Below are positions 32,755 through 41,601 of a DNA stretch of 64,000 nt, one piece after another. Each line of letters starts with the position of its first letter. Positions within the stretch are counted from its first letter, which is position 1. Origin of the DNA: Acidobacteriota bacterium (lineage in GTDB: Bacteria; Acidobacteriota; Blastocatellia; Pyrinomonadales; Pyrinomonadaceae); contig CP065000.1 in assembly GCA_016700075.1 (NCBI GenBank), positions 2,728,001-2,792,000 of the forward strand. Direction: 5' to 3'. The notes under the pieces are model-generated. The model was not told where the DNA came from, did not search any database, and saw nothing but the letters and a program-made list of their open reading frames with translations. A program made the position numbers and the translations under genes.

Positions 32755-33615
32755 ATGTCTTCAAACGATAACGACACTCCCGAATTGCGTACCATCACTC
32801 TGGCCCATTCACCCGATTCTGACGACGCTTTCATGTTCTACGGGCTGGCGACCAACAAGCTCGAGACCGAAGGACTCAAATTTGAGCACACTCTCAAAGA
32901 CATCCAATCATTAAACGAAGATGCAAAGAACGGCGTGTTTGATGTAACTGCTATCTCGTTCCATGCCTACTCATATGTTGCAGATAAGTATGCATTATTG
33001 CCGCACGGTGCAAGCATCGGTGATAAGTACGGTCCGATCGTGGTTGCACGCGAACCGAAATCCGCAGATGAGATCGGTTCGTTGAAGATCGCTGTTCCCG
33101 GCGAAATGACGAGTGCGTATCTGGCTCTGAGGATCTTCAATAGGGATTTTGAGCATATCGTTGTACCGTTCGATGAGATCATCGATGCCGTACAGCACGG
33201 CCTTGCCGATGCAGGGCTGCTGATCCACGAGGGACAGCTTTTCTATCATCAGAAAGGACTTCACAAGGTGATAGACCTCGGCGAATGGTGGTTCGAGAAA
33301 ACAGGATTGCCGCTGCCGATGGGCGGAAATGTGATCCGCCGCGACCTCGGACCGGAGTTGATGGAACAGGTGTCCAAGCACCTACACCGTTCGATCGTAT
33401 ATTCGATGGAGAACCGCGAAGATGCACTCTCCTACGCTATGCAGTTCGCTCGCGATATGCAGCCGGAACTTGCCGACCGATTTGTCGCGATGTGGGTCAA
33501 CGACCTTACCTTGGACTACGGCGACCGCGGGAGGGAAGCCGTGAAACTGCTTCTCGACGAAGGCCACAAGGCAGGCATCATCCCGCACAAGGTGGATGTT
33601 GAGTTCGTCGGTTGA
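32755..33615 (+). CDS. mqnD: 1,4-dihydroxy-6-naphthoate synthase (futalosine pathway)
   Basis: A 286-residue enzyme of the MqnA/MqnD periplasmic-binding-protein fold that cleaves cyclic dehypoxanthine futalosine to 1,4-dihydroxy-6-naphthoate in the alternative menaquinone pathway. The start LAHSPDSDDAFMFYGLA matches the MqnD opening (SPCPNDTFIFYAL in Thermus). DVTAISFHAYSYV, KIAVPGEMTSAYL, ADAGLLIHEGQLFY and GLPLPMGGNVIRRDLG also fit. MqnD is preferred to MqnA because of the IHEGQ and LPLPMGG segments. It is the last gene of the ubiX group. mqnA, mqnB and mqnC are not in the window. Confidence 0.9.
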   Translation: MSSNDNDTPELRTITLAHSPDSDDAFMFYGLATNKLETEGLKFEHTLKDIQSLNEDAKNGVFDVTAISFHAYSYVADKYALLPHGASIGDKYGPIVVAREPKSADEIGSLKIAVPGEMTSAYLALRIFNRDFEHIVVPFDEIIDAVQHGLADAGLLIHEGQLFYHQKGLHKVIDLGEWWFEKTGLPLPMGGNVIRRDLGPELMEQVSKHLHRSIVYSMENREDALSYAMQFARDMQPELADRFVAMWVNDLTLDYGDRGREAVKLLLDEGHKAGIIPHKVDVEFVG

Positions 33616-33698
33616 TCCCGGGCTTTTCGGAAACCAATATTGCGGGTACGGCGTATCAGCAATACTGACCATCTAAAATGTCGAGGAGTTTCGCCGCA

Positions 33699-35822
33699 AT
33701 GAAAAAATTCATGATCACTTTTTTGGCCGCCGTATTTGCCGCGGCCATTTCTATTTCCGCACAGCAAGATATGAAGCCACCGGTACCTAAAAAAGTTCCC
33801 AGCGTTCTGAAGATCCATGGTTATGAGATCGTGGATAACTACGCCTGGATGCGAGATCGAAACGACAAGAAAGATCCCGAGATAATCAAATATCTCGAGG
33901 ACGAGAATGCCTATACCGAACACCATATGGGCAAACACAAAGGTTTCGTCGACTCGTTGTACAAAGAAATGCTCGGCCGCATCAAGCAGACCGACCTGAG
34001 CGTTCCCTACAAGAAAGGGAACTATTGGTATTTCACTAAGGTCGAGGAAGGAAAGCAATATCCGACATATCTTCGAAGCCGGACATCGGACGGTGCAAAC
34101 CCGGAGATCCTGCTTGACCAGAACAAAATGGCCGAAGGCTTTCAGTATTTTGCTATCTCGATCTTTGAACCAAGCGACGACGGCAATCTGCTTGCGTTTG
34201 CAACCGATACCACCGGCTACAGGCAGTATTTGCTGCAGGTGAAGGACCTGCGAACCGGTGAGATACTTTCGGACACGATAGAGCGCGTAACGTCGGCCGA
34301 ATGGTCGCCCGACGGGAAATACCTTTTTGTGGGACAGGAAGATGAGGTCTCCAAGCGTTCTGACAAGATCTGGCGGCACGAACTCGGCACCAAGAACACA
34401 GAGCTTATTTTTGAGGAGAAGGACGTTTATTTTAATTCAGGCGTCGGACGCTCACGCGACGGGCAGATGTATTTCATTGCATCGTATGCGAAGACCTCCA
34501 CTGAATATCGTTATTTGCCGGCTAATGCCGTGAAGAACGGAAAGTTCAGCGTGCTGGCTCCCCGCCGCGAAGGCCACGAGTATTACGCTGATTTTGACCG
34601 CGGCGAGTTCTACATCCGCACGAACAAGGATGCCGAGAATTTCAAGGTCATGAGTGTTTCGCAGAAAGATCCGAACGAGAGGTATTGGAAGGCCTTCATT
34701 CCTTACAACCCGAGGGTGAAGATCGATGGGATCGACTTCTTCAAAGACTACGCAGTTGTTTCTGAGCTTGAGAACGGACTTGAATACCTCCGCGTGATGG
34801 ACAGACGAACGCGTAGGGCTCCAATGCGAATACCGACCGACGAGAGCGTTTACACGATGGGGCTTGGGTACAATCCCGAATACGATACGCTCGTCGTGCG
34901 TTACGGCTATTCTTCGATGATCACGCCTAATTCGACCTATGAATTTGATTTCGCATCCCGCAAGTCGAAGCTGATCAAGCAGCAGGAAATACCGAGCGGC
35001 TACGACCGTTCAAAATATGAGACGGTTCGCGTTTGGGCCGATGCGCGGGACGGCGTGAAGGTGCCGGTTTCCGTAATGATGAAAAAGGGAACTAAGCTCG
35101 ACGGTAAGTCGCCGATGCTGTTGTACGCATACGGTTCTTACGGATATTCGATGACGCCGAACTTCTCAACGAACAGGCTGTCACTTGTCGATCGGGGAAT
35201 GATCTACGCTATCGCACATATACGCGGCGGCAGCGAGCTCGGCGAGCAATGGCGTCAGGACGGTCGTATGTTCAAGAAGATGAACACGTTCAATGATTTC
35301 GTTGATTGTTCAAAGTGGCTCATCAAGAACAAATATACCTCCGCAGACAGGCTTGTCATCCAAGGCGGATCGGCCGGCGGCCTGCTGATGGGTGCCGTAA
35401 TGAATCAGGCACCGGAGCTCTACAAGGCCGCGATCGTGCAGGTTCCTTTCGTTGATGTCATGAACACAATGATAGACGATACGCTGCCGCTCACCACGGA
35501 AGAGTGGGTCGAATGGGGCAATCCTCGGGACGATAAAAAGGCGTGGGACTATATGTTCAGCTATTCGCCTTATGATCAGATAAAGAAGATGGCATATCCG
35601 AATATGCTGGTTGATATCTCGCTGAATGACAGCCAGGTGCCGTATTGGGAAGGTGCGAAATATGCTGCAAAGATCCGCGAGTATAAGACCAATGACAGCG
35701 TCGTTCTGCTGCGCACAAATATGGGCGCGGGCCACGGCGGTTCGTCGGGACGCTACGATCGCCTGAAAGAGATCGCATTTGAGTATGCCTATGCATTGAC
35801 TCAGGTCGGGTTTGAGAAATAG
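33699..35822 (+). CDS. Exported prolyl oligopeptidase family protease (oligopeptidase B-like)
   Basis: A 707-residue S9 serine peptidase. The signal peptide MKKFMITFLAAVFAAAISISA places it in the periplasm, unlike cytoplasmic E. coli PtrB. The N-terminal beta-propeller (about residues 80-430) gates access. The hydrolase domain has Ser558 in QGGSAGGLLMG, Asp644 in SLNDSQVPYWE and His679 in GAGHGGSSGRYD. The HIRGGSELGEQW and NTFNDFVDCSKWL segments are typical of the oligopeptidase B/protease II group that cleaves short peptides after basic residues. ATG 33699 has GAGGAG ten bases upstream; ATG 33678 is an alternative. It is closed by a hairpin terminator. Confidence 0.93.
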   Translation: MKKFMITFLAAVFAAAISISAQQDMKPPVPKKVPSVLKIHGYEIVDNYAWMRDRNDKKDPEIIKYLEDENAYTEHHMGKHKGFVDSLYKEMLGRIKQTDLSVPYKKGNYWYFTKVEEGKQYPTYLRSRTSDGANPEILLDQNKMAEGFQYFAISIFEPSDDGNLLAFATDTTGYRQYLLQVKDLRTGEILSDTIERVTSAEWSPDGKYLFVGQEDEVSKRSDKIWRHELGTKNTELIFEEKDVYFNSGVGRSRDGQMYFIASYAKTSTEYRYLPANAVKNGKFSVLAPRREGHEYYADFDRGEFYIRTNKDAENFKVMSVSQKDPNERYWKAFIPYNPRVKIDGIDFFKDYAVVSELENGLEYLRVMDRRTRRAPMRIPTDESVYTMGLGYNPEYDTLVVRYGYSSMITPNSTYEFDFASRKSKLIKQQEIPSGYDRSKYETVRVWADARDGVKVPVSVMMKKGTKLDGKSPMLLYAYGSYGYSMTPNFSTNRLSLVDRGMIYAIAHIRGGSELGEQWRQDGRMFKKMNTFNDFVDCSKWLIKNKYTSADRLVIQGGSAGGLLMGAVMNQAPELYKAAIVQVPFVDVMNTMIDDTLPLTTEEWVEWGNPRDDKKAWDYMFSYSPYDQIKKMAYPNMLVDISLNDSQVPYWEGAKYAAKIREYKTNDSVVLLRTNMGAGHGGSSGRYDRLKEIAFEYAYALTQVGFEK

Positions 35823-35848
35823 CAGAAGCGATCATTTGAATATCACAG

Positions 35849-35873
35849 GGGCGGCCCAAGGCCGCCCATTTTT
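35849..35873 (+). terminator. Rho-independent terminator after the S9 peptidase
   Basis: GGGCGGCC (35849-35856) and GGCCGCCC (35860-35867) form a perfect eight-base stem with a CAA loop, followed by ATTTTTATT. It lies 26 bases after the stop codon. Confidence 0.9.
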
Positions 35874-35912
35874 ATTGCCAAATAGAAATTTTTAAAAAAG
35901 AAAAGATTTTTG

Positions 35913-35941
35913 TTGGAAAAACAAAAAGTTTTAACTATAAT
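35913..35941 (+). promoter_or_regulatory. Promoter for the GGDEF-EAL gene
   Basis: TTGGAA (35913-35918) and a perfect TATAAT (35936-35941) are separated by exactly 17 bases in a very AT-rich stretch. The start codon is about 95 bases downstream, leaving a leader of about 85-90 bases. This is the clearest housekeeping promoter in the window. Confidence 0.75.
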
Positions 35942-36036
35942 GACAGTTGCCGATCATTTATCGGCTCTCATCTTCTTTAGCCTAACCAAATAGAATCCTC
36001 CCAACAGCGGGGCCCGTCCTAGAAGAAAATCGGCTG

Positions 36037-38274
36037 ATGCTGACGAACGACAAAGCAGTAAACATATTTATCGCCGCCGCGACGCCTTTTGCATTGGCGG
36101 CGGTGATCTACTCGATCCTAAGCATCACCCCCGCGGATATCGACAGTGGTGTAATCACGCTGACAGCGTTGACCATCTTCTGCAGCATTTACCTCAGGAT
36201 CCAGCTTCCTCGGGTCAATATTCATTTAACGATCTCTGACGGGTTGATCATCCTATCTCTGCTGCTTTATGGCGGCGGCGTTACTGTATTTCTTGCGATG
36301 ATCGAAACGCTTTTCGCTTCCGTTAATTTGAAGCGTAATGGCGTTGCGATAAGACCCCGCACCATTTTGGTGAATGTATATTTTGCTGCTATCGCGGTCT
36401 TTGCCGCTTCCCAGGCTGTAACATATGTTTTCGGTTCGACGGAACTTATCATGCAGCGTGGTGAGTTCACTAGTTTCGTATGGCTGCTCGGCGTAATGGC
36501 CTTGGTGCTGTTCGCGGTCAACTCCTTCTTGGTTGCGGTCTATACCGCGCTGAAAAAAGAACAGAGATTTTGGAAAGTCTGGACGGAAAACTGCTTTGAT
36601 GCGGTACTGATGTATGTTACCGGTGCACTTGTCGCCGGTATCATAGTCAAGGCTCTCGAGCACATGAACATATATTTGTTCGCGGCCGTCGTCGCAGTAT
36701 TCGGCATCATCTATCTGACGTTCCGGCGATTTGTAGAGGACCTGAAAAAGACCGTCGAGATCGCCCGCGAGGCCGAACGCGAACGAGCAGAACAGGCGGA
36801 ATCGCATGTGCAGGAGCTACAGCACTACGTCGAGGAACTGGAACGCAGCGGAGCGGCTCTGCAGGAAAGCCATGAAAATTTCCGCCACGCGGCCTTTCAT
36901 GATGCCTTGACCGGACTTCCAAACAGAAACTTCTTCATTGAGGCCTTAAAGGAACTCTTGGTCCAGAGCAGGGAGCACGCAGAGTGCAATTTCGCAGTAC
37001 TTTTTCTTGACCTCCGAAGTTTCAAGACCATTAATGACAGTCTCGGCCATTCATTAGGCGACCGGCTCATCAAGAATGTTGCAAAACGCTTGTCCGGCCT
37101 CATTAGAGAAGATGATATGGTAGGGCGGTTCGGCGGAGATAAATTCGGAATTATCTTGAAAGACCTTCTCAGCCGCGATGAGGCAACCGCCTTTGCCGAC
37201 CGTTTGGCGAAACGTATCGCAGAGCCGTACACGCTTGACGGCCGGCAGGTGTTTACCAGTGCCAAGATCGGTATTGCATATGGCAACTCAAAATATCCTG
37301 AGGCCGAAGACATCCTTCGCGATGCCGATATCGCGATGTACTATGCGAAGGATAACCAAAAGGACAATTACGTCATCTTTGACCAAAAGATGCACATCCG
37401 AGCTGTTACCCGGCTGCAGCTCGAAACAGATCTGCGTTTCGCAATAGAACGGAACGAATTTGAACTCTTTTACCAGCCGATCATTGCTTTGGAGACGGCT
37501 ACGCTCGTCGGCTTTGAGGCCCTTGTTCGATGGAATCACCCGCAGCGTGGACTTGTCCCGCCGAATGAGTTCATTCCGATCAGCGAGACGACCGGCTTGA
37601 TCATTCCGATGACGGTCCAGATCCTTCACTCGGCATGTACACAGACGGTGAAATGGCAAAAGCAGCTCCAGCAGGGAACACCGCTAAGCATTGCGGTCAA
37701 TCTCTCGGGCAAACACTTCGCACACCCGGCGTTGGTCGAGCAGATCAACACTGTCATTACCGAAACAGGTATCGACCCACGCCAGTTGAAGCTTGAACTA
37801 ACAGAAAGCGCGGTCATGGAAAACGCCGAAACTGCTATCCTGATGCTAAAGCAGATAAAAGAAACCGGCGTGCAGATCAGCATCGATGATTTTGGTACTG
37901 GATATTCTAGCCTTAGCTATCTGCACCGGTTTCCTATCGATCAGCTCAAAGTTGACCGTTCATTCGTTAGTGCGATGGAGGAAAATACCGAGAACGGAGA
38001 GATCGTCAGAACTGTCATCGCCCTCGCGAAGGCATTGAACCTGAAAGTAGTTGCAGAGGGAATCGAAAGCATACACCAGTTTCACCAGCTTCGTATCCTC
38101 GGCTGCGAATATGGCCAAGGATATCTGTTCTCGAAGCCGCTGCCCGTCGCTGAGATCGAACGTCTGATCACGGACAACCGCCGCTGGCAGAACATTCTGC
38201 CCGCGAGCCCGGCCGAACCTGTGCCGGCATCCGTCGGCACACCGAGAGATCAAAACATTCTTCGTATCGCCTGA
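36037..38274 (+). CDS. Membrane GGDEF-EAL protein with degenerate GGDEF motif
   Basis: A 745-residue cyclic-di-GMP protein. Residues 8-230 hold about seven hydrophobic spans, a membrane sensor like MASE-type domains. A coiled coil follows (about 231-285). The GGDEF domain (about 286-450) reads GGDKF at 366-370 instead of GGDEF, losing the fourth-position Glu, so cyclase activity is doubtful. The EAL domain (about 455-715) is intact: GFEALVRWNHP, LELTES, SIDDFGTGYSSLSYL, DQLKVDRSF, VVAEGIES. It therefore probably hydrolyses cyclic-di-GMP, with GGDKF perhaps sensing GTP. A strong promoter lies upstream. It is convergent with gatA, which ends at the next base. Confidence 0.93.
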   Translation: MLTNDKAVNIFIAAATPFALAAVIYSILSITPADIDSGVITLTALTIFCSIYLRIQLPRVNIHLTISDGLIILSLLLYGGGVTVFLAMIETLFASVNLKRNGVAIRPRTILVNVYFAAIAVFAASQAVTYVFGSTELIMQRGEFTSFVWLLGVMALVLFAVNSFLVAVYTALKKEQRFWKVWTENCFDAVLMYVTGALVAGIIVKALEHMNIYLFAAVVAVFGIIYLTFRRFVEDLKKTVEIAREAERERAEQAESHVQELQHYVEELERSGAALQESHENFRHAAFHDALTGLPNRNFFIEALKELLVQSREHAECNFAVLFLDLRSFKTINDSLGHSLGDRLIKNVAKRLSGLIREDDMVGRFGGDKFGIILKDLLSRDEATAFADRLAKRIAEPYTLDGRQVFTSAKIGIAYGNSKYPEAEDILRDADIAMYYAKDNQKDNYVIFDQKMHIRAVTRLQLETDLRFAIERNEFELFYQPIIALETATLVGFEALVRWNHPQRGLVPPNEFIPISETTGLIIPMTVQILHSACTQTVKWQKQLQQGTPLSIAVNLSGKHFAHPALVEQINTVITETGIDPRQLKLELTESAVMENAETAILMLKQIKETGVQISIDDFGTGYSSLSYLHRFPIDQLKVDRSFVSAMEENTENGEIVRTVIALAKALNLKVVAEGIESIHQFHQLRILGCEYGQGYLFSKPLPVAEIERLITDNRRWQNILPASPAEPVPASVGTPRDQNILRIA

Positions 38275-39681
38275 TCACCCGAGATCACCTGCAAATACCG
38301 AGGGTTTCGCTTCGAGCGGAAACTCGGTTTGGTATTTATGGGCAAGATTGAGCATCGTTGATTCCTTCCAAAAGTCGCACGTAAGTTGAACACCAATAGG
38401 CAGGCCGTCCGAGGATAGTCCGCAAGGGACACTGATCGCAGGAACGCCCGCAAGGTTTGCCGATACCGTATAGATGTCGCTCAGATACATCGCAAGCGGA
38501 TCGTCGCTGCGCTCGCCCAACCTGAATGCGGTTGACGGCGAGGTTGGCGTCAGGATCGCGTCACACCGTTCAAATGCATTTATGTGATCTTGTTTGATCA
38601 AGGCTCTGACCTTTTGTGCCTTAGCGTAATAGGCGTCGTAGTAGCCGCTAGAAAGGACATAAGTGCCCAGCATAATTCGGCGTTTTACCTCGGGGCCAAA
38701 TCCTTTTTCGCGCGTTTTCATGTACATTTGACGCAGTTCGTACGCTTCTTCGGCTCGGAAACCGTACCTCACACCGTCGTAACGCGCCAGATTAGAAGAA
38801 GCTTCGGCCGTTGCAATGATGTAGTAAACGGCGATGCCGTAGCGAACGTGCGGCAGATCGATGTCGATCAGCCTTGCTCCCATCGACGCGAATCGCTCCG
38901 CTGCCGCCAAAACTGATGATCGGATCTCGTCGTCCAGCCCTTCACCAAGAAGGCTGCGCGGTATTCCGATGATCTTTCCTTCAAGACTTTTCTCCAGATC
39001 TTCCGGGTAGTCAGGAACGGGAACATCGGCAGAGGTCGAGTCCTTTGGGTCACGCCCTGCGATGCTTTTCAATACGCCGGCGACATCCTTCACATCTCGG
39101 CCGAAGATGCCAATGTTATCCAATGATGACGCGAAAGCTACAAGTCCGAAACGCGAAATACGGCCATATGTAGGCTTGAGTCCAATTATTCCGCAAAGTG
39201 AAGCGGGCTGCCGCACCGAACCGCCGGTTTCGGAGCCTAAAGCTGCGGGGACCATGCCTGCCGCCACAGCGGCAGCTGAGCCGCCGGAGCTGCCGCCCGG
39301 CACGCGTTCAATGTCCCAAGGATTTTTGGCAGGGCCGAATGCGGATGATTCATTTGACGAGCCCATAGCGAACTCGTCCATGTTCGTCTTTCCGACGACT
39401 ATGCCGCCAGCATCCTGCAGCCGTGCGACCGCTGTTGCGTCATACTGAGCGTGATAATTGCCCAAAATACGGGAACCGCAAGTCGTCGGCATCCCTTTGG
39501 TGCAGATATTGTCCTTTACGGCGATCGCCATCCCGTTCAACGGTCCGCGTTCGGTCTGCCGATCCAACTCTTGAGCTTGGGCCTCAGCGTGACCGCGTTC
39601 GATCGAGATGAAGGCGTTCAACTTCGTATTAAGCGTTTCTGCCGTATCCAGCGTTCTTTGAATTTCATTTACGAGTGACAT
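38275..39681 (-). CDS. gatA: Aspartyl/glutamyl-tRNA amidotransferase subunit A
   Basis: A 468-residue amidase-signature enzyme, the glutaminase subunit of GatCAB. It releases ammonia to convert Glu-tRNA(Gln) or Asp-tRNA(Asn) to the amide. The Ser-Ser-Lys triad is recognisable in AIAVKDNICTKGMPTTCGS (Lys near residue 53), GGSSGGSAAAVAAG and GSETGGSVRQPASLCGIIG with the nucleophilic Ser. GLKPTYGRISRFGLV is also diagnostic. gatC lies upstream on the same strand, separated by a lipoprotein gene; gatB is absent. It abuts the stop of the GGDEF-EAL gene on the opposite strand, with no space for a terminator. Confidence 0.95.
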   Translation of the reverse strand: MSLVNEIQRTLDTAETLNTKLNAFISIERGHAEAQAQELDRQTERGPLNGMAIAVKDNICTKGMPTTCGSRILGNYHAQYDATAVARLQDAGGIVVGKTNMDEFAMGSSNESSAFGPAKNPWDIERVPGGSSGGSAAAVAAGMVPAALGSETGGSVRQPASLCGIIGLKPTYGRISRFGLVAFASSLDNIGIFGRDVKDVAGVLKSIAGRDPKDSTSADVPVPDYPEDLEKSLEGKIIGIPRSLLGEGLDDEIRSSVLAAAERFASMGARLIDIDLPHVRYGIAVYYIIATAEASSNLARYDGVRYGFRAEEAYELRQMYMKTREKGFGPEVKRRIMLGTYVLSSGYYDAYYAKAQKVRALIKQDHINAFERCDAILTPTSPSTAFRLGERSDDPLAMYLSDIYTVSANLAGVPAISVPCGLSSDGLPIGVQLTCDFWKESTMLNLAHKYQTEFPLEAKPSVFAGDLG

Positions 39682-39714
39682 CTTGTTTCTGTGCGGTCAT
39701 TGCGACGGATGAGG

Positions 39715-40203
39715 TCACCGCTGCAGTGAGAGCGGCGTTGCCGAAATTTCATTCAACAGCCATCCGCTGTCGACCTTTTTCATTGCCGTATAAAGATCCT
39801 TTTGAACTGTGCTGTGATCGTCCCGCCAATAAACCTGGACCCGAAACACCGCGTTATTCCCGCTGCTCGAACACTCACCAAGTTTGAATGTGGTCGGCAG
39901 CGAATCCGACAACGTGAACGGATCCTTTGTTGAAGCAGTAAGATCACCGATCGTCTGTCCGAATTCCCGCGTCAGAAACCGCCGCCTGGCACCAAGATCC
40001 TCAACTGGATCCTCTGTTACACCAAGGTCGAAGTGAAAAGAATAGAATACCCGCAGCGAGATCCTTGCTTCTGTACACTCCTGTGATTCCAGATTCGGAA
40101 CACCGCACGCGCCCAATACTGTCGCGAGAACCCAGACAAAGATCCCCCGAATTACACGCAGCTGCGGCCTCTTTTCGCGATCCGGACAGAACTCGAATTT
40201 CAT
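39715..40203 (-). CDS. Putative lipoprotein between gatC and gatA
   Basis: A 162-residue protein. After an unusually long charged N-region (about 20 residues) comes VIRGIFVWVLATVLGACG, ending in a lipobox with LGAC, so a lipoprotein is likely. The mature part has cysteines in SQECTEARIS and KLGECSSSG, and a beta-rich end (AVFRVQVYWRDDHSTVQKDLYTAMKKVDSGWLL) like NTF2/DUF4878-type small secreted domains. Its start overlaps the gatC stop by four bases (ATGA). It has no evident link to tRNA amidation. Function unknown. Confidence 0.75.
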   Translation of the reverse strand: MKFEFCPDREKRPQLRVIRGIFVWVLATVLGACGVPNLESQECTEARISLRVFYSFHFDLGVTEDPVEDLGARRRFLTREFGQTIGDLTASTKDPFTLSDSLPTTFKLGECSSSGNNAVFRVQVYWRDDHSTVQKDLYTAMKKVDSGWLLNEISATPLSLQR

Positions 40204-40481
40204 AGCACTTTCGGTACCTGAAAATGACCTACTACCGCAGAGGGCGACTCGGAAAGAGCCTCGTGCTGAGAAAACGAGTCTCCCGGCGTATCTTCACGGG
40301 ACGTCGATGTTGCCATACCTTCGGCCGTCAGCCCGCCAAGCATCGGCTCGACATTCTCAGTCTCAAGCTCATTCAGCTGCTCGATATATGCGACGATCTC
40401 CTGCATTTGAGGCGTGTACACCTCAACCTCGGCATCAGTGATCTCGAGATGGGCGAGTTTTGCTATTTTTTTGACGTCCAT
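40200..40481 (-). CDS. gatC: Aspartyl/glutamyl-tRNA amidotransferase subunit C
   Basis: A 93-residue protein, the small subunit that stabilises GatA-GatB. It opens with VKKIAKLAHLEITDAEVEVYTPQMQEIVAYIEQLNEL, the standard GatC helix pair, and ends in DTPGDSFSQHEAL and VVGHFQVPKVL, the conserved C-terminal signature. The ATG follows the stop of the dciA-like gene directly (TGA then ATG). Its own stop overlaps the lipoprotein start. The set dciA-gatC-lipoprotein-gatA thus reads as one transcript. Confidence 0.95.
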   Translation of the reverse strand: MDVKKIAKLAHLEITDAEVEVYTPQMQEIVAYIEQLNELETENVEPMLGGLTAEGMATSTSREDTPGDSFSQHEALSESPSAVVGHFQVPKVL

Positions 40482-40943
40482 TCAGCTTTTTACTCTCTTT
40501 TCTTCCAGGTGCCTCATGCGGTCCGTGAGATCCAAAAATGCCTCTCTCAGTGATTCACTTTCGATCGATGCAGAAGCCGAGAGAACCCTGTCAGGAATGG
40601 CTGCTGTCCGGCCGTCAACGCAGTTCCTGTTCCCGGAAATTTCTTCCGATCCGAATTGCTGTGGATCGACCTCGATCTCAATGAATGTAACCGCTCCCTC
40701 ACCAAGGGCCCGGTTAAGTTTTGCCAAGAGCTGTGGGGTCAGGTCAACGAGGTGCTTTTGCCAAGTTTCGTCCTTTACGGCAACGGTTAATCGCTCACCA
40801 GAAAATCCGATAGCTTTGGTCTGTTTCGCAAGCAACGGGCCGGCACAAGTTTCCCAAGCGGAAATTACAAGGATCTTTTCCAGCACCGGATTCGGCTCCA
40901 GTGACCTCAGTGCTTTTGCGATAGCTTTGCCGATGTGCTCCAT
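40482..40943 (-). CDS. dciA: DciA-like (DUF721) protein
   Basis: A 153-residue DUF721 protein. The family domain is in the N-terminal ~95 residues: VISAWETCAGPLLAKQTKAIGFSGERLTVAVKDETWQKHLVDLTPQLLAKLN. The pattern W-x-x-x-x-G-x-x-x-x-x-x-T, then a hydrophobic strand and a W-x-x-x-L helix, is typical. The C-terminal part is variable. DUF721/DciA is known as a loader or operator of the replicative helicase in bacteria without DnaC/DnaI. The assignment rests on family similarity; DUF721 proteins with other roles cannot be excluded. Confidence 0.8.
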   Translation of the reverse strand: MEHIGKAIAKALRSLEPNPVLEKILVISAWETCAGPLLAKQTKAIGFSGERLTVAVKDETWQKHLVDLTPQLLAKLNRALGEGAVTFIEIEVDPQQFGSEEISGNRNCVDGRTAAIPDRVLSASASIESESLREAFLDLTDRMRHLEEKRVKS

Positions 40944-41010
40944 TTGCGTTTATCCGGACGGCTACTATCATCATAAGTTAGAAATCCGAAAAGATTAAAT
41001 CACGACCGAA

Positions 41011-41601
41011 ATGATAACCCTTCCCAAAATAGTACTTGCCTCCGGCAGCCCTCGAAGATCTGAGATCATGGCGGCCGTCGGTTGGGAATTCGAAAAGCGT
41101 GTTGCGGACGTTGACGAATCGCCGGTCATCGGCGAATCGCCCGAGGACTACGTCGTGCGACTTGCAATTGAAAAGGCGGCCGCTGTTGCGTCCGAAATGC
41201 CGGGCCGCATAGTGCTTGGGGCTGATACGACGGTAGTGATCGATGGTGAGATCATTGGAAAGCCTACGGATCTGGACGATGCCCGGCGAATGCTGAAGTT
41301 GCTCTCCGGCCGCAGACACGAGGTCTTAACAGGTGTAGCGTTGGTTTCAGGTGAGAGCGTTGCTTCCGGTATTGAGAGGACTGGCGTGATCTTTTCCAGC
41401 TTGAACGATGCTGAGATCGATTTTCTGGCCGAGAAGGGCGAACCATTGGACAAAGCAGGGGCCTATGCCGTTCAGGCACAGGCCGCTCTTTTCATTACCG
41501 GAATTGAGGGTGATTACTGGAATGTAGTAGGGCTTCCTATCGGACTCGTTTATCGTCTTTTTTGGCAGCTCCAAGAAGTCCAGCAGACCTCGGCGGTCTA
41601 A
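41011..41601 (+). CDS. maf: Maf-like nucleoside triphosphate pyrophosphatase
   Basis: A 196-residue house-cleaning pyrophosphatase that hydrolyses dTTP/UTP or modified nucleotides. Motifs are KIVLASGSPRRSEIM at the start, VLGADTTVVIDGEIIGKP (catalytic Asp), SGRRHEVLTGVAL, DKAGAYAVQAQA and EGDYWNVVGLPIGL. The KAGAYAVQ segment fits the YhdE/dTTPase type. The N-terminal ATG is preferred. It is divergent from dciA. Its last four bases overlap the last four of the thioredoxin-like gene on the other strand. Confidence 0.94.
   Translation: MITLPKIVLASGSPRRSEIMAAVGWEFEKRVADVDESPVIGESPEDYVVRLAIEKAAAVASEMPGRIVLGADTTVVIDGEIIGKPTDLDDARRMLKLLSGRRHEVLTGVALVSGESVASGIERTGVIFSSLNDAEIDFLAEKGEPLDKAGAYAVQAQAALFITGIEGDYWNVVGLPIGLVYRLFWQLQEVQQTSAV

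Noticed and set aside
33516..34379. A 287-codon reverse-strand frame over mqnD and the S9 peptidase
   Set aside because: It crosses two well-supported forward genes and their gap, and has no protein-family features.
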